64,000 nt of DNA. Origin: Porphyromonadaceae bacterium. Lineage in GTDB: Bacteria; Bacteroidota; Bacteroidia; Bacteroidales; Dysgonomonadaceae. A program made the position numbers and the translations under genes. The DNA is taken from NCBI GenBank assembly GCA_021372865.1, contig JAJFTO010000018.1, forward strand, positions 62,001 through 126,000, read 5' to 3'. Under the pieces are notes generated by a model. It saw nothing but the letters and a program-made list of their open reading frames with translations, made no database searches and had not been told where the DNA came from. Positions 48,337 to 57,893 of this stretch are shown here, in pieces; the first letter of the stretch is position 1; each line of letters starts with the position of its first letter.

Positions 48337-50004
48337 ATGGAAATAAAAACAGCCGTGTACACTTTTCTTGGAGTAATCAGTGCCATCATACTTTGGGGCT
48401 GTGGCAAGAGTGATGTGGAAACACCGACCAAGCTGTTTCAATTGGAAAGTATTGAGATTAACGGAGTAGTGAACGCATCCTCCTACAGGGAAGTGAATCA
48501 TGAACTGGTGATAAGACTGGTATTTTCAGAATCAGTAAACCCCGGCATGATAGAGGAAAATATCATATTGCGAAAGTCTACCGGGGAACCGGTACATTTG
48601 CGCTTCATTCTGAACAGCCAATCTGTGCAGATTGAAACATTCGACAAACTGGAATCGTTCTCTTCTTATCAACTGGAAATTCGCAGAGAATTGTATGCAC
48701 TCTCCGGCAACCGTATTCTTACCGGCAAAGTATACTCTATCTCTACCGGAATGGATACATCAGACAAATTTCCACTTATCTCCGACGAACAACTTCTGAC
48801 CCTGGTACAAAGACAGACATTCCGCTACTTCTGGGATTTCGGGCATCCGATAAGCGGGATGGCACGCGAACGGTCCACTTCGGGTAACACGGTAACCACC
48901 GGCGGTACGGGTTTTGGCGTAATGGCGATAATTGTTGCAGCGGAAAGAGAGTTTGTAACGAGAGACGAAGCACTGCTTCGTGTTCAGAAAATTGTGACTT
49001 TTTTGAAAGACAAAGCAATCCGCTATCATGGAGCTTTTGCTCATTGGATTAACGGCGAGACGGGTGCCACATTACCCTTTAGCACATATGACAATGGAGC
49101 CGACCTCGTAGAAACATCTTTGCTGTTCCAGGGTTTATTGACCGCAAGGCAATATTTCAGTCAGTCCACACCTGCTGAGATAAAGCTGAGAGAAGAGATT
49201 ACCCTTTTATGGGAAGAAATTGACTGGAAGTGGTTCCAAAAGGAAAATGAGAATACACTCTATTGGCATTGGAGTTCGCAGTACGGATGGCAGATGAATA
49301 TGAAAATTACAGGATGGAACGAATGTCTTATCACTTACATCCTTGCAGCCTCATCTCCAACACATTCAATTACAAAAGAAGTGTATGACCAGGGATGGGC
49401 CCGCAACGGCAATATGATAAATAATGCCACATACTATGGACATCGGTTGCCTTTGGGGCCTGAGATGGGAGGTCCTCTCTTTTTCGCACACTACTCATTT
49501 CTGGGAATAAACCCAAAAGGATTGAAAGATCGTTACGCCGACTATTGGGAACAGAACAGCAATCATTCATTCATCAACCATCTCTATTGTGTAGATAATC
49601 CCAGGAAATATGCCGGGTACAGCGAACATTGCTGGGGATTGACAGCCAGTGACGGAAACCAGGGATACAGCGCCCACTCGCCAACCAACGACAGAGGCGT
49701 TATTGCTCCCACGGCAGCGTTGGCATCCATGCCCTACACACCTGAAGAATCAATGAAGGCTCTCCGTTTTTTTTATTATAAACTGGGAGACAAGATTTGG
49801 TCGGAGTACGGATTTATCGACGCATTTAATCTTTCCTTGGGCTGGTTCGACAACCAGCATATTGCCATCGACCAGGGACCGATTATCATCATGATCGAAA
49901 ATTACCGGAGTTTCCTTCTTTGGAAATTACTAATGAACGATATGGAAATTCAAAAAGGTCTGACAAAACTGGGATTTCAATTTCAGGTTAATCCCCTGTC
50001 CTGA
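48337..50004 (+). CDS. Glycoamylase-like (GH144-like) lipoprotein with N-terminal Ig-like domain
   Basis: The 555-residue protein has a lipobox LWGC (Cys22), an N-terminal beta-sandwich Ig-like domain (about 35-135), then a glycoamylase-like (alpha/alpha)6 domain (about 145-550; PF10091 type). Visible conserved parts are TFRYFWDFGHP, TTGGTGFGVMAI, YHGAFAHWINGETG, NGADLVETSLLFQGLL, GWNECLITYILAASSPTH and FAHYSFLGINPKGL. GH144 members such as the Chitinophaga enzyme are endo-beta-1,2-glucanases, so endo-action on beta-1,2-glucan is inferred. It is paralogous to the product of the gene at 50836, which lacks the Ig-like domain. Confidence 0.85.
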   Translation: MEIKTAVYTFLGVISAIILWGCGKSDVETPTKLFQLESIEINGVVNASSYREVNHELVIRLVFSESVNPGMIEENIILRKSTGEPVHLRFILNSQSVQIETFDKLESFSSYQLEIRRELYALSGNRILTGKVYSISTGMDTSDKFPLISDEQLLTLVQRQTFRYFWDFGHPISGMARERSTSGNTVTTGGTGFGVMAIIVAAEREFVTRDEALLRVQKIVTFLKDKAIRYHGAFAHWINGETGATLPFSTYDNGADLVETSLLFQGLLTARQYFSQSTPAEIKLREEITLLWEEIDWKWFQKENENTLYWHWSSQYGWQMNMKITGWNECLITYILAASSPTHSITKEVYDQGWARNGNMINNATYYGHRLPLGPEMGGPLFFAHYSFLGINPKGLKDRYADYWEQNSNHSFINHLYCVDNPRKYAGYSEHCWGLTASDGNQGYSAHSPTNDRGVIAPTAALASMPYTPEESMKALRFFYYKLGDKIWSEYGFIDAFNLSLGWFDNQHIAIDQGPIIIMIENYRSFLLWKLLMNDMEIQKGLTKLGFQFQVNPLS

Positions 50005-50036
50005 GCGATCTACCGGTCTTAAATAATGAATTTATT

Positions 50037-50828
50037 ATGATGAAAATTAAAAGTATAAAAATCACATTTTTAATATTTTATGCCATTTCCTTCTCTGCAG
50101 TTGCTCAATATGAGGAGTATGATGCAAAGATCCATTTTTCTGAAAGTGGAGATACATTACTCTATCGCCAGCTGAATCCCCTGCAGGTGGAGGATGGTAA
50201 AAAATATCCTTTGGTGCTTTTCCTCCATGGGGCAGGAGAGAGGGGGGCCGACAACAGGGCACAGCTGACCCATGGGGGAATGATGTTTACCAACCCGGTA
50301 AACAGGGAAAAGTACCCCGCTTTTGTCCTCTTTCCTCAATGTCCGTCAGATTTATACTGGCCTACTCCCAAAAGGCCGGATGGCTTTCAGCAGGAAAATC
50401 CTTTTCCGGCAGACGCTGAAATTTCAAAACCACTGGCATTGACGAAGGAATTGCTGGAAAAGGTAATAGAAACTTATCCGGTGGACAGAAACCGGATTTA
50501 TATTGTGGGTCTGTCGATGGGAGGAATGGGAACCTTCGATCTGGTATGCCGTTTTCCGGACCTTTTTGCTGCGGCAGTTCCTATTTGTGGCGGGATCCGT
50601 ACGGACAGGTTTAACAATTTCAGTTCAAAAACAGCTTTCCGTATATTTCATGGTGATGCCGATTCGGTGGTACCTGTCAGGTTTTCGCGTGAAGCATATA
50701 TAAAGCTGAAGGCCGAAGGTGCCAATGTTGAATATATTGAGTTTCCGGGAGTGAATCATAGCAGCTGGGACCCGGCTTTTAACAAGTCGGATTTCATGTC
50801 ATGGCTGTTTCAACAAATAAAAAAATAA
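50037..50828 (+). CDS. Secreted alpha/beta-hydrolase (serine esterase-like)
   Basis: The 263-residue protein has a signal peptide cut near AVAQ and no lipobox, so it is periplasmic or secreted. It has an alpha/beta-hydrolase fold: oxyanion strand LVLFLHGAGERG, nucleophile elbow GLSMGGMG (Ser160), acid in HGDADSVVP (Asp209), and base in GVNHSSWD (His241). It resembles the carboxylesterase/prolyl oligopeptidase-like esterases common in PULs. Placed between two GH144-like genes, it may remove acyl substituents from the glycan; this is inference. ATG 50040 is an equal start. Confidence 0.85.
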   Translation: MMKIKSIKITFLIFYAISFSAVAQYEEYDAKIHFSESGDTLLYRQLNPLQVEDGKKYPLVLFLHGAGERGADNRAQLTHGGMMFTNPVNREKYPAFVLFPQCPSDLYWPTPKRPDGFQQENPFPADAEISKPLALTKELLEKVIETYPVDRNRIYIVGLSMGGMGTFDLVCRFPDLFAAAVPICGGIRTDRFNNFSSKTAFRIFHGDADSVVPVRFSREAYIKLKAEGANVEYIEFPGVNHSSWDPAFNKSDFMSWLFQQIKK

Positions 50829-50835
50829 AGGAAAA

Positions 50836-52203
50836 ATGAACAATCGCAAACATGTATCAATCATTGTGCTGATGATCAGCACTTTTTTTCTGATAACTTG
50901 TAACAATAAAAAAGAACAAGCGGAGAGGGCCGGAAATGGGCGTCCTGCCTCCTTTGTATCTGACGATGAATTTCTGAACTTCATACAGAAAACACATTTC
51001 AACTATATGTGGGAGGGAGCAGAAACTACATCGGGCCTCGCACCGGAACGCATACACATGGATGGGGAATATCCGCAGAACGATAAGGAAGTAGTTACTA
51101 CAGGGGGTAGCGGTTTCGGTCTTGCCGGACTTGTTGTAGCCATGGAGCGGGGTTTTATTTCCCGTGAAGAGGGCGTGACACGACTACACCGGATAACCGA
51201 CTACCTGGCTTCCGCCGACCGTTATCATGGTGTCTGGTCACACTGGATTCATGGACCCACAGGAAAGACCAAACCATTTGGCAAAAAAGACAATGGAGGT
51301 GACCTGGTTGAGAGCGCTTTTCTCATGCAGGGGCTGCTTATCGTGCGGGAATATTTCAAAAACGGGAATAACACGGAGAAAGAGCTGGCACAAAAGATTG
51401 ATACACTCTGGAGAGAAATGGAATGGGACTGGTACCTGAACGGACAGGATGTACTTTACTGGCACTGGAGCCCGGAATACAACTGGGAAATGAATTTTCC
51501 GCTGGAAGGTTACAATGAATGTCTGATCACCTATATCCTGGCAGCCTCCTCCCCCACCCATCCTATTCCGGCATCGGCCTATCACAACGGATGGGCCCGA
51601 GGAGGAACGATCACAAGCAAGAATGAAGCGTATGGTTATCCTCTGATCTTGAAATACAACGGAGCAGAGGAATACGGAGGTCCGCTGTTCTGGGCACACT
51701 ATTCCTATATCGGATTAAGTCCGAAAGGGCTGAAGGATCAATATGCCGACTACTGGCAACTGAACAGAAACCAGGCGCTGATCAATTACGAATATTGTGT
51801 AGAAAATCCAAAAGGATTTGAAGGGTATGGCGAAAATTGCTGGGGTTTGACTGCGAGTTATTCGGTAAAAGGATATTCAGCACACAAGCCCGAAAAAAAT
51901 GACCTGGGTGTGATCACCCCCACGGCTGCATTGTCCAGTTTCCCATACACTCCCGAACAGTCAATGAGGGCCATGAAGCATTTTTATAATGATCTGGGAG
52001 ATAAGCTATGGGGAAAATATGGCTTCTACGATGCGTTCAGCCAGCAGGATAACTGGTATCCGCAACGTTATCTGGCCATCGACCAGCTCACCATCGCACC
52101 AATGATCGAAAACTATCGTACTGGTCTCCTCTGGAAGCTTTTTATGGGAGCACCGGAGATTCAGGAAGGATTGAAAACATTGGGATTCACTTATGCACCC
52201 TAA
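50836..52203 (+). CDS. Glycoamylase-like (GH144-like) lipoprotein, single domain
   Basis: The 455-residue protein has a lipobox LITC (Cys22) and then directly the glycoamylase-like domain (about 48-450). It shares with the upstream paralogue TTGGSGFGLAGL, YHGVWSHWIHGPTG, NGGDLVESAFLMQGLL, GYNECLITYILAASSPTH, FWAHYSYIGLSPKGLKDQYADYW and NCWGLTAS. The acidic and aromatic positions of the cleft therefore look conserved. Predicted endo-beta-1,2-glucanase by family. It starts 7 bp after the esterase stop and is followed 27 bp later by the GH3 gene. Confidence 0.86.
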   Translation: MNNRKHVSIIVLMISTFFLITCNNKKEQAERAGNGRPASFVSDDEFLNFIQKTHFNYMWEGAETTSGLAPERIHMDGEYPQNDKEVVTTGGSGFGLAGLVVAMERGFISREEGVTRLHRITDYLASADRYHGVWSHWIHGPTGKTKPFGKKDNGGDLVESAFLMQGLLIVREYFKNGNNTEKELAQKIDTLWREMEWDWYLNGQDVLYWHWSPEYNWEMNFPLEGYNECLITYILAASSPTHPIPASAYHNGWARGGTITSKNEAYGYPLILKYNGAEEYGGPLFWAHYSYIGLSPKGLKDQYADYWQLNRNQALINYEYCVENPKGFEGYGENCWGLTASYSVKGYSAHKPEKNDLGVITPTAALSSFPYTPEQSMRAMKHFYNDLGDKLWGKYGFYDAFSQQDNWYPQRYLAIDQLTIAPMIENYRTGLLWKLFMGAPEIQEGLKTLGFTYAP

Positions 52204-52230
52204 CCCGATTTCCCGTATCTGATAAAAAAA

Positions 52231-54534
52231 ATGATAATGAGAAAAAACATTATAACAACATCTTTCATTTTAGCAGCAGTCCTGCTGGCATCCTGCGGAT
52301 CACATTCAGACGGCGCCCAGGATTCAGGCAAGTGGCAGAGTTACAGCGGTGACAAACGCATAGAAAAACGAGTGGATTCGGTACTGAAACTGATGACCCT
52401 CGAAGAGAAAATCGGACAGATGACACAATTCTCCGCCAACTGGTCGATCACCGGCCCGGTGATGTCCGATGATTTTCGACCCTACCTTGAAAAAGGGTTG
52501 ATTGGCAGTATTTTTAACGCCACGTCCGTGGAAGGGATCCGACGTTTTCAACAATACGCCGTTGATTCCACCCGTTTGGGTATTCCCATCCTTTTCGGAC
52601 AGGATGTAATTCACGGTTATAAAACTATTTTCCCTATTCCACTAGGTGAAGCCTGTTCGTGGGATTTGGAGATGATGCGACGAACCGCTGAAATTGCAGC
52701 CATTGAGGCGTCATCCGATGGAATCAACTGGACTTTCGCCCCCATGGTGGATATCAGTAGAGATGCCCGCTGGGGTCGTGTAATGGAGGGTGCGGGAGAG
52801 GACCCCTACCTGGGTAGCAAAGTGGCTAAAGCCAGGGTCATCGGCTTTCAGGGCAGTGGGGATGGAAGCAGACTTGGCGAACTGACTACCCTGCTTGCCA
52901 CCGGAAAACATCTCGCAGCATACGGGGCCGCTGAATCGGGAAGAGATTACAACCCTGCCGAGCTGTCGGAGCACACCCTCCGCAATGTCTATCTGCCTCC
53001 TTACAGGGCAGCACTGGAGGCCGGTGTGGGCACCTTTATGGCCTCCTTCAACGAGATCAACGGAATACCGGCAACCGCAGACCGGTGGCTACTGACAGAC
53101 ATTCTGCGTGAAGAGTGGGGTTTTAAAGGATTTGTCGTGACCGACTATACCGGGACCAACGAACTGGTACCCCATGGCGTGGCCGAAGATGAGCAACATG
53201 CAGCCGAACTGGCTGTCAATGCCGGCATTGACATGGACATGACCGGTGCATCATTTATTAAATACCTCACCCAATCGGTTAAAGAAGGAAAAGTATCGGA
53301 AAAAACCATAAACACCGCCACCCGCCGTATACTGGAGATGAAGTTTTTGTTGGGTTTGTTTGATGACCCTTACCGATATCTCAATGAAGCGCGGGCAAAA
53401 CAAAACACCATGACGACCGAATTCATGGAAACGGCACGCAAGGCGGTCGCCTCGTCGGTGGTGCTGCTGAAGAACGACAATCAACTTCTCCCCATCACAA
53501 AAGCGAGCGGAAAAACCATCGCGCTGATCGGCCCGCTGATGAACGACTCCATCAATATGAACGGCGAATGGGCCGGCCTGGGTAACCGGAACAAGAGTGT
53601 ACCCATCCTGCAGGGACTCACAGAGAAGTATGCGGGAAGTACCGTGAAGTTTTTGTATGTAGCAGGATCCACCATCACCGAAACCACACCGGGTAAAATT
53701 GCAGAAGCTGTTTCAGCTGCAAGCAGGGCCGATCTGGTCATTGCCGCAATGGGGGAAGATTTCAACTGGTCCGGCGAAGCTGCAGTGCGAACAGATATTC
53801 GACTACCGGAACCGCAGCGTGAATTACTGAACGCATTAAAAGAAACCGGCAAACCCATTGTCCTCGTCACACTGAGCGGACGTCCACTCGACCTTTCCTG
53901 GGAAGATGAGAATCTGGATGCCATCCTCCAGGCATGGTTCCCCGGTACACAAGGCGGGTATGGCATTGCCGATGTAATTGCGGGGGACTACAATCCTTCG
54001 GCAAGGCTGGCGATGTCGTTCCCGAGAAATGTGGGGCAGATCCCCATCTACTACAATCAAAAAAATACCGGTCGACCCGTGGATCTTTCGAATGAAAAAA
54101 TCGATTATAAATCCAGCTACCTCGACACATCCATCACCCCACTCTATCCGTTCGGATACGGATTGAGTTATACCACATACGGCATCAGTGATGTAAAACT
54201 TGACAAGTCGTCCATGAAGGCGACCAATGACAAGATCACCGTCACGGCCACGCTGCAGAACAACGGAACGCGGGAGGGTGACATGGTAGTGCAACTGTAC
54301 ATCCGCGATCTGGTGGGCAGCGTTACCCGCCCGGTAAAAGAGCTGAAAGGTTTTCAGAAGGTAAATCTGAAATCAGGTGAAAGCAAACAGGTTTCCTTTG
54401 AGCTCCTGTCTGAAGATCTGGCTTTCTACGGCATTGACATGAAGAAAAAAACAGAACCGGGAAACTTTAAGCTGTGGATTGCACAAAACTCCGCGGACAA
54501 TTCCAACGAAACAAGCTTTTCCGTGACCCAATAA
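52231..54534 (+). CDS. bglX: GH3 beta-glucosidase (BglX-like) lipoprotein
   Basis: The 767-residue protein has a lipobox LASC (Cys22), so it is lipid-anchored. The GH3 N-domain (about 50-375) carries KHLAAYGAAESGRDYNP, with the conserved KH, and the nucleophile in FVVTDYTG (Asp305). The GH3 C-domain (about 405-630) carries the likely acid/base in SGEAAVRTDIRLP (Glu516). A fibronectin-III-like domain (about 665-755) closes it. It releases glucose from beta-linked oligosaccharides; within this locus sophoro-oligosaccharides are the likely substrate (inference). The ATG at 52237 is an alternative start. Confidence 0.93.
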   Translation: MIMRKNIITTSFILAAVLLASCGSHSDGAQDSGKWQSYSGDKRIEKRVDSVLKLMTLEEKIGQMTQFSANWSITGPVMSDDFRPYLEKGLIGSIFNATSVEGIRRFQQYAVDSTRLGIPILFGQDVIHGYKTIFPIPLGEACSWDLEMMRRTAEIAAIEASSDGINWTFAPMVDISRDARWGRVMEGAGEDPYLGSKVAKARVIGFQGSGDGSRLGELTTLLATGKHLAAYGAAESGRDYNPAELSEHTLRNVYLPPYRAALEAGVGTFMASFNEINGIPATADRWLLTDILREEWGFKGFVVTDYTGTNELVPHGVAEDEQHAAELAVNAGIDMDMTGASFIKYLTQSVKEGKVSEKTINTATRRILEMKFLLGLFDDPYRYLNEARAKQNTMTTEFMETARKAVASSVVLLKNDNQLLPITKASGKTIALIGPLMNDSINMNGEWAGLGNRNKSVPILQGLTEKYAGSTVKFLYVAGSTITETTPGKIAEAVSAASRADLVIAAMGEDFNWSGEAAVRTDIRLPEPQRELLNALKETGKPIVLVTLSGRPLDLSWEDENLDAILQAWFPGTQGGYGIADVIAGDYNPSARLAMSFPRNVGQIPIYYNQKNTGRPVDLSNEKIDYKSSYLDTSITPLYPFGYGLSYTTYGISDVKLDKSSMKATNDKITVTATLQNNGTREGDMVVQLYIRDLVGSVTRPVKELKGFQKVNLKSGESKQVSFELLSEDLAFYGIDMKKKTEPGNFKLWIAQNSADNSNETSFSVTQ

Positions 54535-54595
54535 AATTGTTCCCATCCTCAAAAACTGTGTAAGTAAAATAGAAACAGCTTTCGGAATTATTTTT

Positions 54596-54632
54596 AATGA
54601 ATCTTATTGGTGGCATGCTAATAAGATTCATT
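54596..54632. repeat. Perfect 12-bp inverted repeat between bglX and the men operon
   Basis: AATGAATCTTAT (54596-54607) pairs perfectly with ATAAGATTCATT (54621-54632) around a 13-nt loop containing GCATGC. The right arm touches the -7 box of the men operon, and ATTTTTG follows. It may end the bglX transcript, or be an operator for the men promoter, or both. Confidence 0.65.
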
Positions 54633-54639
54633 ATTTTTG
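54632..54639 (+). promoter_or_regulatory. -7 box of the menaquinone operon
   Basis: TATTTTTG fits TAnnTTTG and lies 21 nt before the ATG at 54661. A TTG at 54607-54609, 22 bp upstream, could be a weak -33 element; it sits in the inverted repeat. An in-frame ATG at 54637 overlaps the box and is therefore unlikely to be the start. Confidence 0.55.
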
Positions 54640-54660
54640 CAGAAAAGAAGGCAACGAAGC

Positions 54661-55101
54661 ATGAACAAAAGCAGTCACAACAATTTACCAGATAGGGGTT
54701 CACCCGATCAAATCAACACCAACAACCGCAATACATTGATGGAGACACTGGGGATTACATTTACTCATGTTTCTCCCGAAAGGACAGAAGCGGTGATGCC
54801 TGTCGAAAAAAGTGTGTGTCAGCCGTTTGGCATCCTGCACGGAGGAGCCACGCTGGCCCTCGCAGAATCGGTAGCCGGACAGGGATCACTGAGCCTGTGC
54901 GAAGCGGATGAGATACCCGTAGGCATACAGGTAAGCTGCAACCACATCTCCTACGCGAAGAAGGGCGACAAGGTGCGGGCCGTGGGTACGATCCTGCACA
55001 AAGGTCGCTCCATCCACGTGTGGAATATTGATATCTTTACCTCCACCGAGAAGTTGGTTTCTTCCGTACGGGTAGTAAACAGCATTCTGAAAAAAAAATG
55101 A
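54661..55101 (+). CDS. menI: Hotdog-fold thioesterase, probable 1,4-dihydroxy-2-naphthoyl-CoA hydrolase
   Basis: The 146-residue protein is a PaaI/YbgC-type hotdog thioesterase: LGITFTHVSPERTEAVMPV, then CQPFGILHGGATLALAE with the HGG motif and the catalytic glutamate, then VSCNHISYAKKGDKVRAVG. As first gene of a men cluster it most likely hydrolyses DHNA-CoA to DHNA, the step after MenB. The name menI rests on this context. The start at 54661 is chosen because the promoter overlaps the earlier ATG. It overlaps menF by 4 bp (ATGA), suggesting translational coupling. Confidence 0.85.
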   Translation: MNKSSHNNLPDRGSPDQINTNNRNTLMETLGITFTHVSPERTEAVMPVEKSVCQPFGILHGGATLALAESVAGQGSLSLCEADEIPVGIQVSCNHISYAKKGDKVRAVGTILHKGRSIHVWNIDIFTSTEKLVSSVRVVNSILKKK

Positions 55102-56171
55102 AAGACCTGCACGAGTATCAGATACTGGATGCACTGATTGAACAGGATGCATGTTTCGCAATTTTCAGGCTGCCCGATGAAACATCGCCGCGGTTTGTGA
55201 TGCAAACATCCGGAACACCCACCCTCACCGACGACCTGGATGTGTTAAACGGTCGGTGTGGTTTCGTGATCGCCCCTTTCCGGATATCCGGCGAAACGCC
55301 GGTAATCGTGATCCGTCCCGATTGCCGGGATCTCGCTGAAGTGGAGATATCCACTGAAAAAAAACGACCAGAGAAGGAGAAGGGTGTAAAACAAAAGAAT
55401 ATTGATAAAAGTGACTACGCTCAACTATTTCAGCGGTTTCACAAGCCACTGACAGACGGTACAATAAAAAAGCTGGTACTTTCAAGGAGCAAGGCCATCG
55501 ACAGGAAGGAAGGGTTTTCCCCGGGACGTGTTTTTTTCAGAGCCACAGAAAAGTATACTCACTCCTGTGTATTCCTTTTTCACACGCCCCAAAGCGGTAC
55601 ATGGCTGGGTAGTACGCCCGAAACATTGCTGGCCGGAACGGGGAACAAATGGCAGACGATGGCCCTTGCAGGGACACGATATCCTCACTCGGAAACCGTA
55701 TCGTGGGACGACAAGAACCTTCGTGAGCAACATCTGGTCACTTCATACCTGTTACAACAACTCTCCTCCTTTCAGATTACTCCCGAAATAAACGGGCCCT
55801 ATACGTCCAAAGCCGGAAACCTTGCCCATCTGCGCACCGATTTCAACTTTTCCCTGACCGACAGCTCATCTATCGGGACGCTCCTGAAAGCACTTCATCC
55901 CACCCCGGCCGTCTCCGGTCTGCCCAAAGAGGAAGCTTTTCAGTTTATCCGGAATCACGAAGGATATGACCGTCGTTATTATACCGGATTCCTCGGCATG
56001 CTGGAACCAATGGCCGAAACAAACATCTATGTCAACCTGCGGTGTATGGAAATTGGAAAAAGTTCGCTTACTTTGTTTGCAGGTAGCGGCTTAATCTCCT
56101 CATCCATATGCAGGGATGAGTGGAAGGAAACGGAGAAGAAGCTTGAAACCATGGCAAGTATTGTCAATTAA
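55098..56171 (+). CDS. menF: Isochorismate synthase
   Basis: MenF isomerises chorismate to isochorismate, committing it to menaquinone. The 357-residue protein is a chorismate-binding-domain enzyme with KLVLSRSKAI, WLGSTPETLLAG, MALAGTRYPH, LHPTPAVSGLPKEEAF and GYDRRYYTGFLGM, which are the chorismate-utilising signatures, plus YVNLRCMEI near the end. It is shorter than E. coli MenF (431), as usual in this phylum, because the N-terminal part is reduced. Context (menD directly after) excludes the trpE and pabB alternatives. Confidence 0.94.
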   Translation: MKDLHEYQILDALIEQDACFAIFRLPDETSPRFVMQTSGTPTLTDDLDVLNGRCGFVIAPFRISGETPVIVIRPDCRDLAEVEISTEKKRPEKEKGVKQKNIDKSDYAQLFQRFHKPLTDGTIKKLVLSRSKAIDRKEGFSPGRVFFRATEKYTHSCVFLFHTPQSGTWLGSTPETLLAGTGNKWQTMALAGTRYPHSETVSWDDKNLREQHLVTSYLLQQLSSFQITPEINGPYTSKAGNLAHLRTDFNFSLTDSSSIGTLLKALHPTPAVSGLPKEEAFQFIRNHEGYDRRYYTGFLGMLEPMAETNIYVNLRCMEIGKSSLTLFAGSGLISSSICRDEWKETEKKLETMASIVN

Positions 56172-56180
56172 GATTTGAGA

Positions 56181-57893
56181 ATGTATTCAGACAAGAAAAA
56201 TGTTTTACAACTGGTGGCATTGCTTAAGGCACATGGCATCACACACATTGTACTCTCTCCCGGGTCACGCAATGCACCGCTGATTCACTCTTTTGCCAGC
56301 GACAGCGATTTCACCTGCTATAGCGTGGTCGACGAACGAAGTGCCGGATTCTTTGCTCTGGGAGTCATTCAGGCACTCAACCGCCCCGTCGCGGTATGCT
56401 GCACTTCCGGTACGGCTGCACTCAACCTGGGTCCGGCAGTGGCCGAGGCCTTTTATCAGCAGCTCCCGCTATTGGTGATTACTGCCGACCGACCTCCCGC
56501 ATGGACGGGACAGATGGACGGGCAAACCATCCCGCAAACCGGCCTTTTTGGAAAACTGGTATGCCATGCGGTGCAGCTGCCAGAGATAAGTAACCCAGAA
56601 GAGGAGTGGCATTGCAATCGACTGATCAATGAAGCCATTCTCGGCCTTGACAATCAGGAGAAGGGCCCTGCACACATCAACATCCCACTGTCCGAACCTC
56701 TGTTTGGGTTCAGTACTGCCTCACTTCCTGCCGTCCGGGTAATTCGTCGTACCAAACCACTCACTATTCTGCCGGATGAGGCCGGATATCGTAAGCGTTT
56801 CCGTTCATTCTCCCGACGAATGATCATCGTGGGACAGCTGCCGCCGGGAAATGGTCTGGCCGATGTGTTAAAGAGGCTTGCAAGCGACCAAAACACAGTG
56901 GTGCTGGCCGATCATCTTGCCAACATCCCTGCGGGAGATTATTCCCGCTTCGACGTGGTGCTTCGTACTGCTTCAGAGAAAGAACTGCAACAGTTGGCTC
57001 CCGAACTGGTGATTACCCTGGGTGGCCATGTCGTTTCCAAACGACTGAAACAATTTATCCGCAGCGCTCCTGCCTGTGAGCTGTGGCAGCTCTCTCCCGC
57101 GGGAGAGGTGACCGACACCTTTCAGCTGGTGACCGATATTGTACAAAGTGATCCGGAAACATTCCTGCGATCCCTGGCGGAAGTCCCTTCCGATGAAATG
57201 TTGGCCCTGCCACACAACAATTCAACTAGCAACGATCACGAGAGTGAGACATTTGTGGAACGTTGGAAAAGCGCCTGCGAGCGGACCACAACCCCTCATC
57301 CGGATTATTCCGACCTGTATGCCGTGGGCATGTTGCTGAACAATATGCCCGAAAACAGCTCGCTCCAACTGGCCAACAGCCAGAGTGTATACCTGTCACA
57401 GTTGTTCAGCGTTTCCGATTCGGTTTATCGCTTTTGCAACAGAGGCACAAACGGCATTGAGGGATCGATTTCCACAGCGGTAGGCTATGCCGCTGCTACA
57501 AAACGACTCGCCTTTCTGCTGACCGGCGACCTGAGCTTCTTCTATGATATGAACGGCCTCTGGAACCGGCACCTATCGCCAAACCTGCGTATCCTGCTCA
57601 ACAACAACGGCGGGGGAGGTATCTTTGATACGCTACCGGGGCTCAACCAATCGGAAATGCTCACCGGTTACATTACCGCGAACCACACAACCACCGCAAA
57701 AGGATGGGCAGAGCAACGGGGTTTCACCTACCTCTCCGCAAGCAATGCCGAAGAGTTGCAAAAACAATTGTCTCTGCTGCTGAACCCTGAAAGTGATTCA
57801 CCTGTTATACTGGAGGTCTTCACTACGATTGAGAAGAACAGCCTGGAAATAAAATCCTATTATCGTCAACAAGAAACAAAAGATTATGAGTGA
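56181..57893 (+). CDS. menD: SEPHCHC synthase (2-succinyl-5-enolpyruvyl-6-hydroxy-3-cyclohexene-1-carboxylate synthase)
   Basis: MenD is a thiamine-diphosphate enzyme joining isochorismate and 2-oxoglutarate. The 570-residue protein shows the N-terminal SPGSRNAPL and [13 protein letters not shown] with the ThDP-activating glutamate, CTSGTAALN, and the C-terminal ThDP/Mg site [12 protein letters not shown] followed by LLNNNGGG. I choose the ATG at 56181; a TTG two codons earlier is possible. It starts 9 bp after menF and overlaps menB by 8 bp. Confidence 0.96.
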   Translation: MYSDKKNVLQLVALLKAHGITHIVLSPGSRNAPLIHSFASDSDFTCYSVVDERSAGFFALGVIQALNRPVAVCCTSGTAALNLGPAVAEAFYQQLPLLVITADRPPAWTGQMDGQTIPQTGLFGKLVCHAVQLPEISNPEEEWHCNRLINEAILGLDNQEKGPAHINIPLSEPLFGFSTASLPAVRVIRRTKPLTILPDEAGYRKRFRSFSRRMIIVGQLPPGNGLADVLKRLASDQNTVVLADHLANIPAGDYSRFDVVLRTASEKELQQLAPELVITLGGHVVSKRLKQFIRSAPACELWQLSPAGEVTDTFQLVTDIVQSDPETFLRSLAEVPSDEMLALPHNNSTSNDHESETFVERWKSACERTTTPHPDYSDLYAVGMLLNNMPENSSLQLANSQSVYLSQLFSVSDSVYRFCNRGTNGIEGSISTAVGYAAATKRLAFLLTGDLSFFYDMNGLWNRHLSPNLRILLNNNGGGGIFDTLPGLNQSEMLTGYITANHTTTAKGWAEQRGFTYLSASNAEELQKQLSLLLNPESDSPVILEVFTTIEKNSLEIKSYYRQQETKDYE

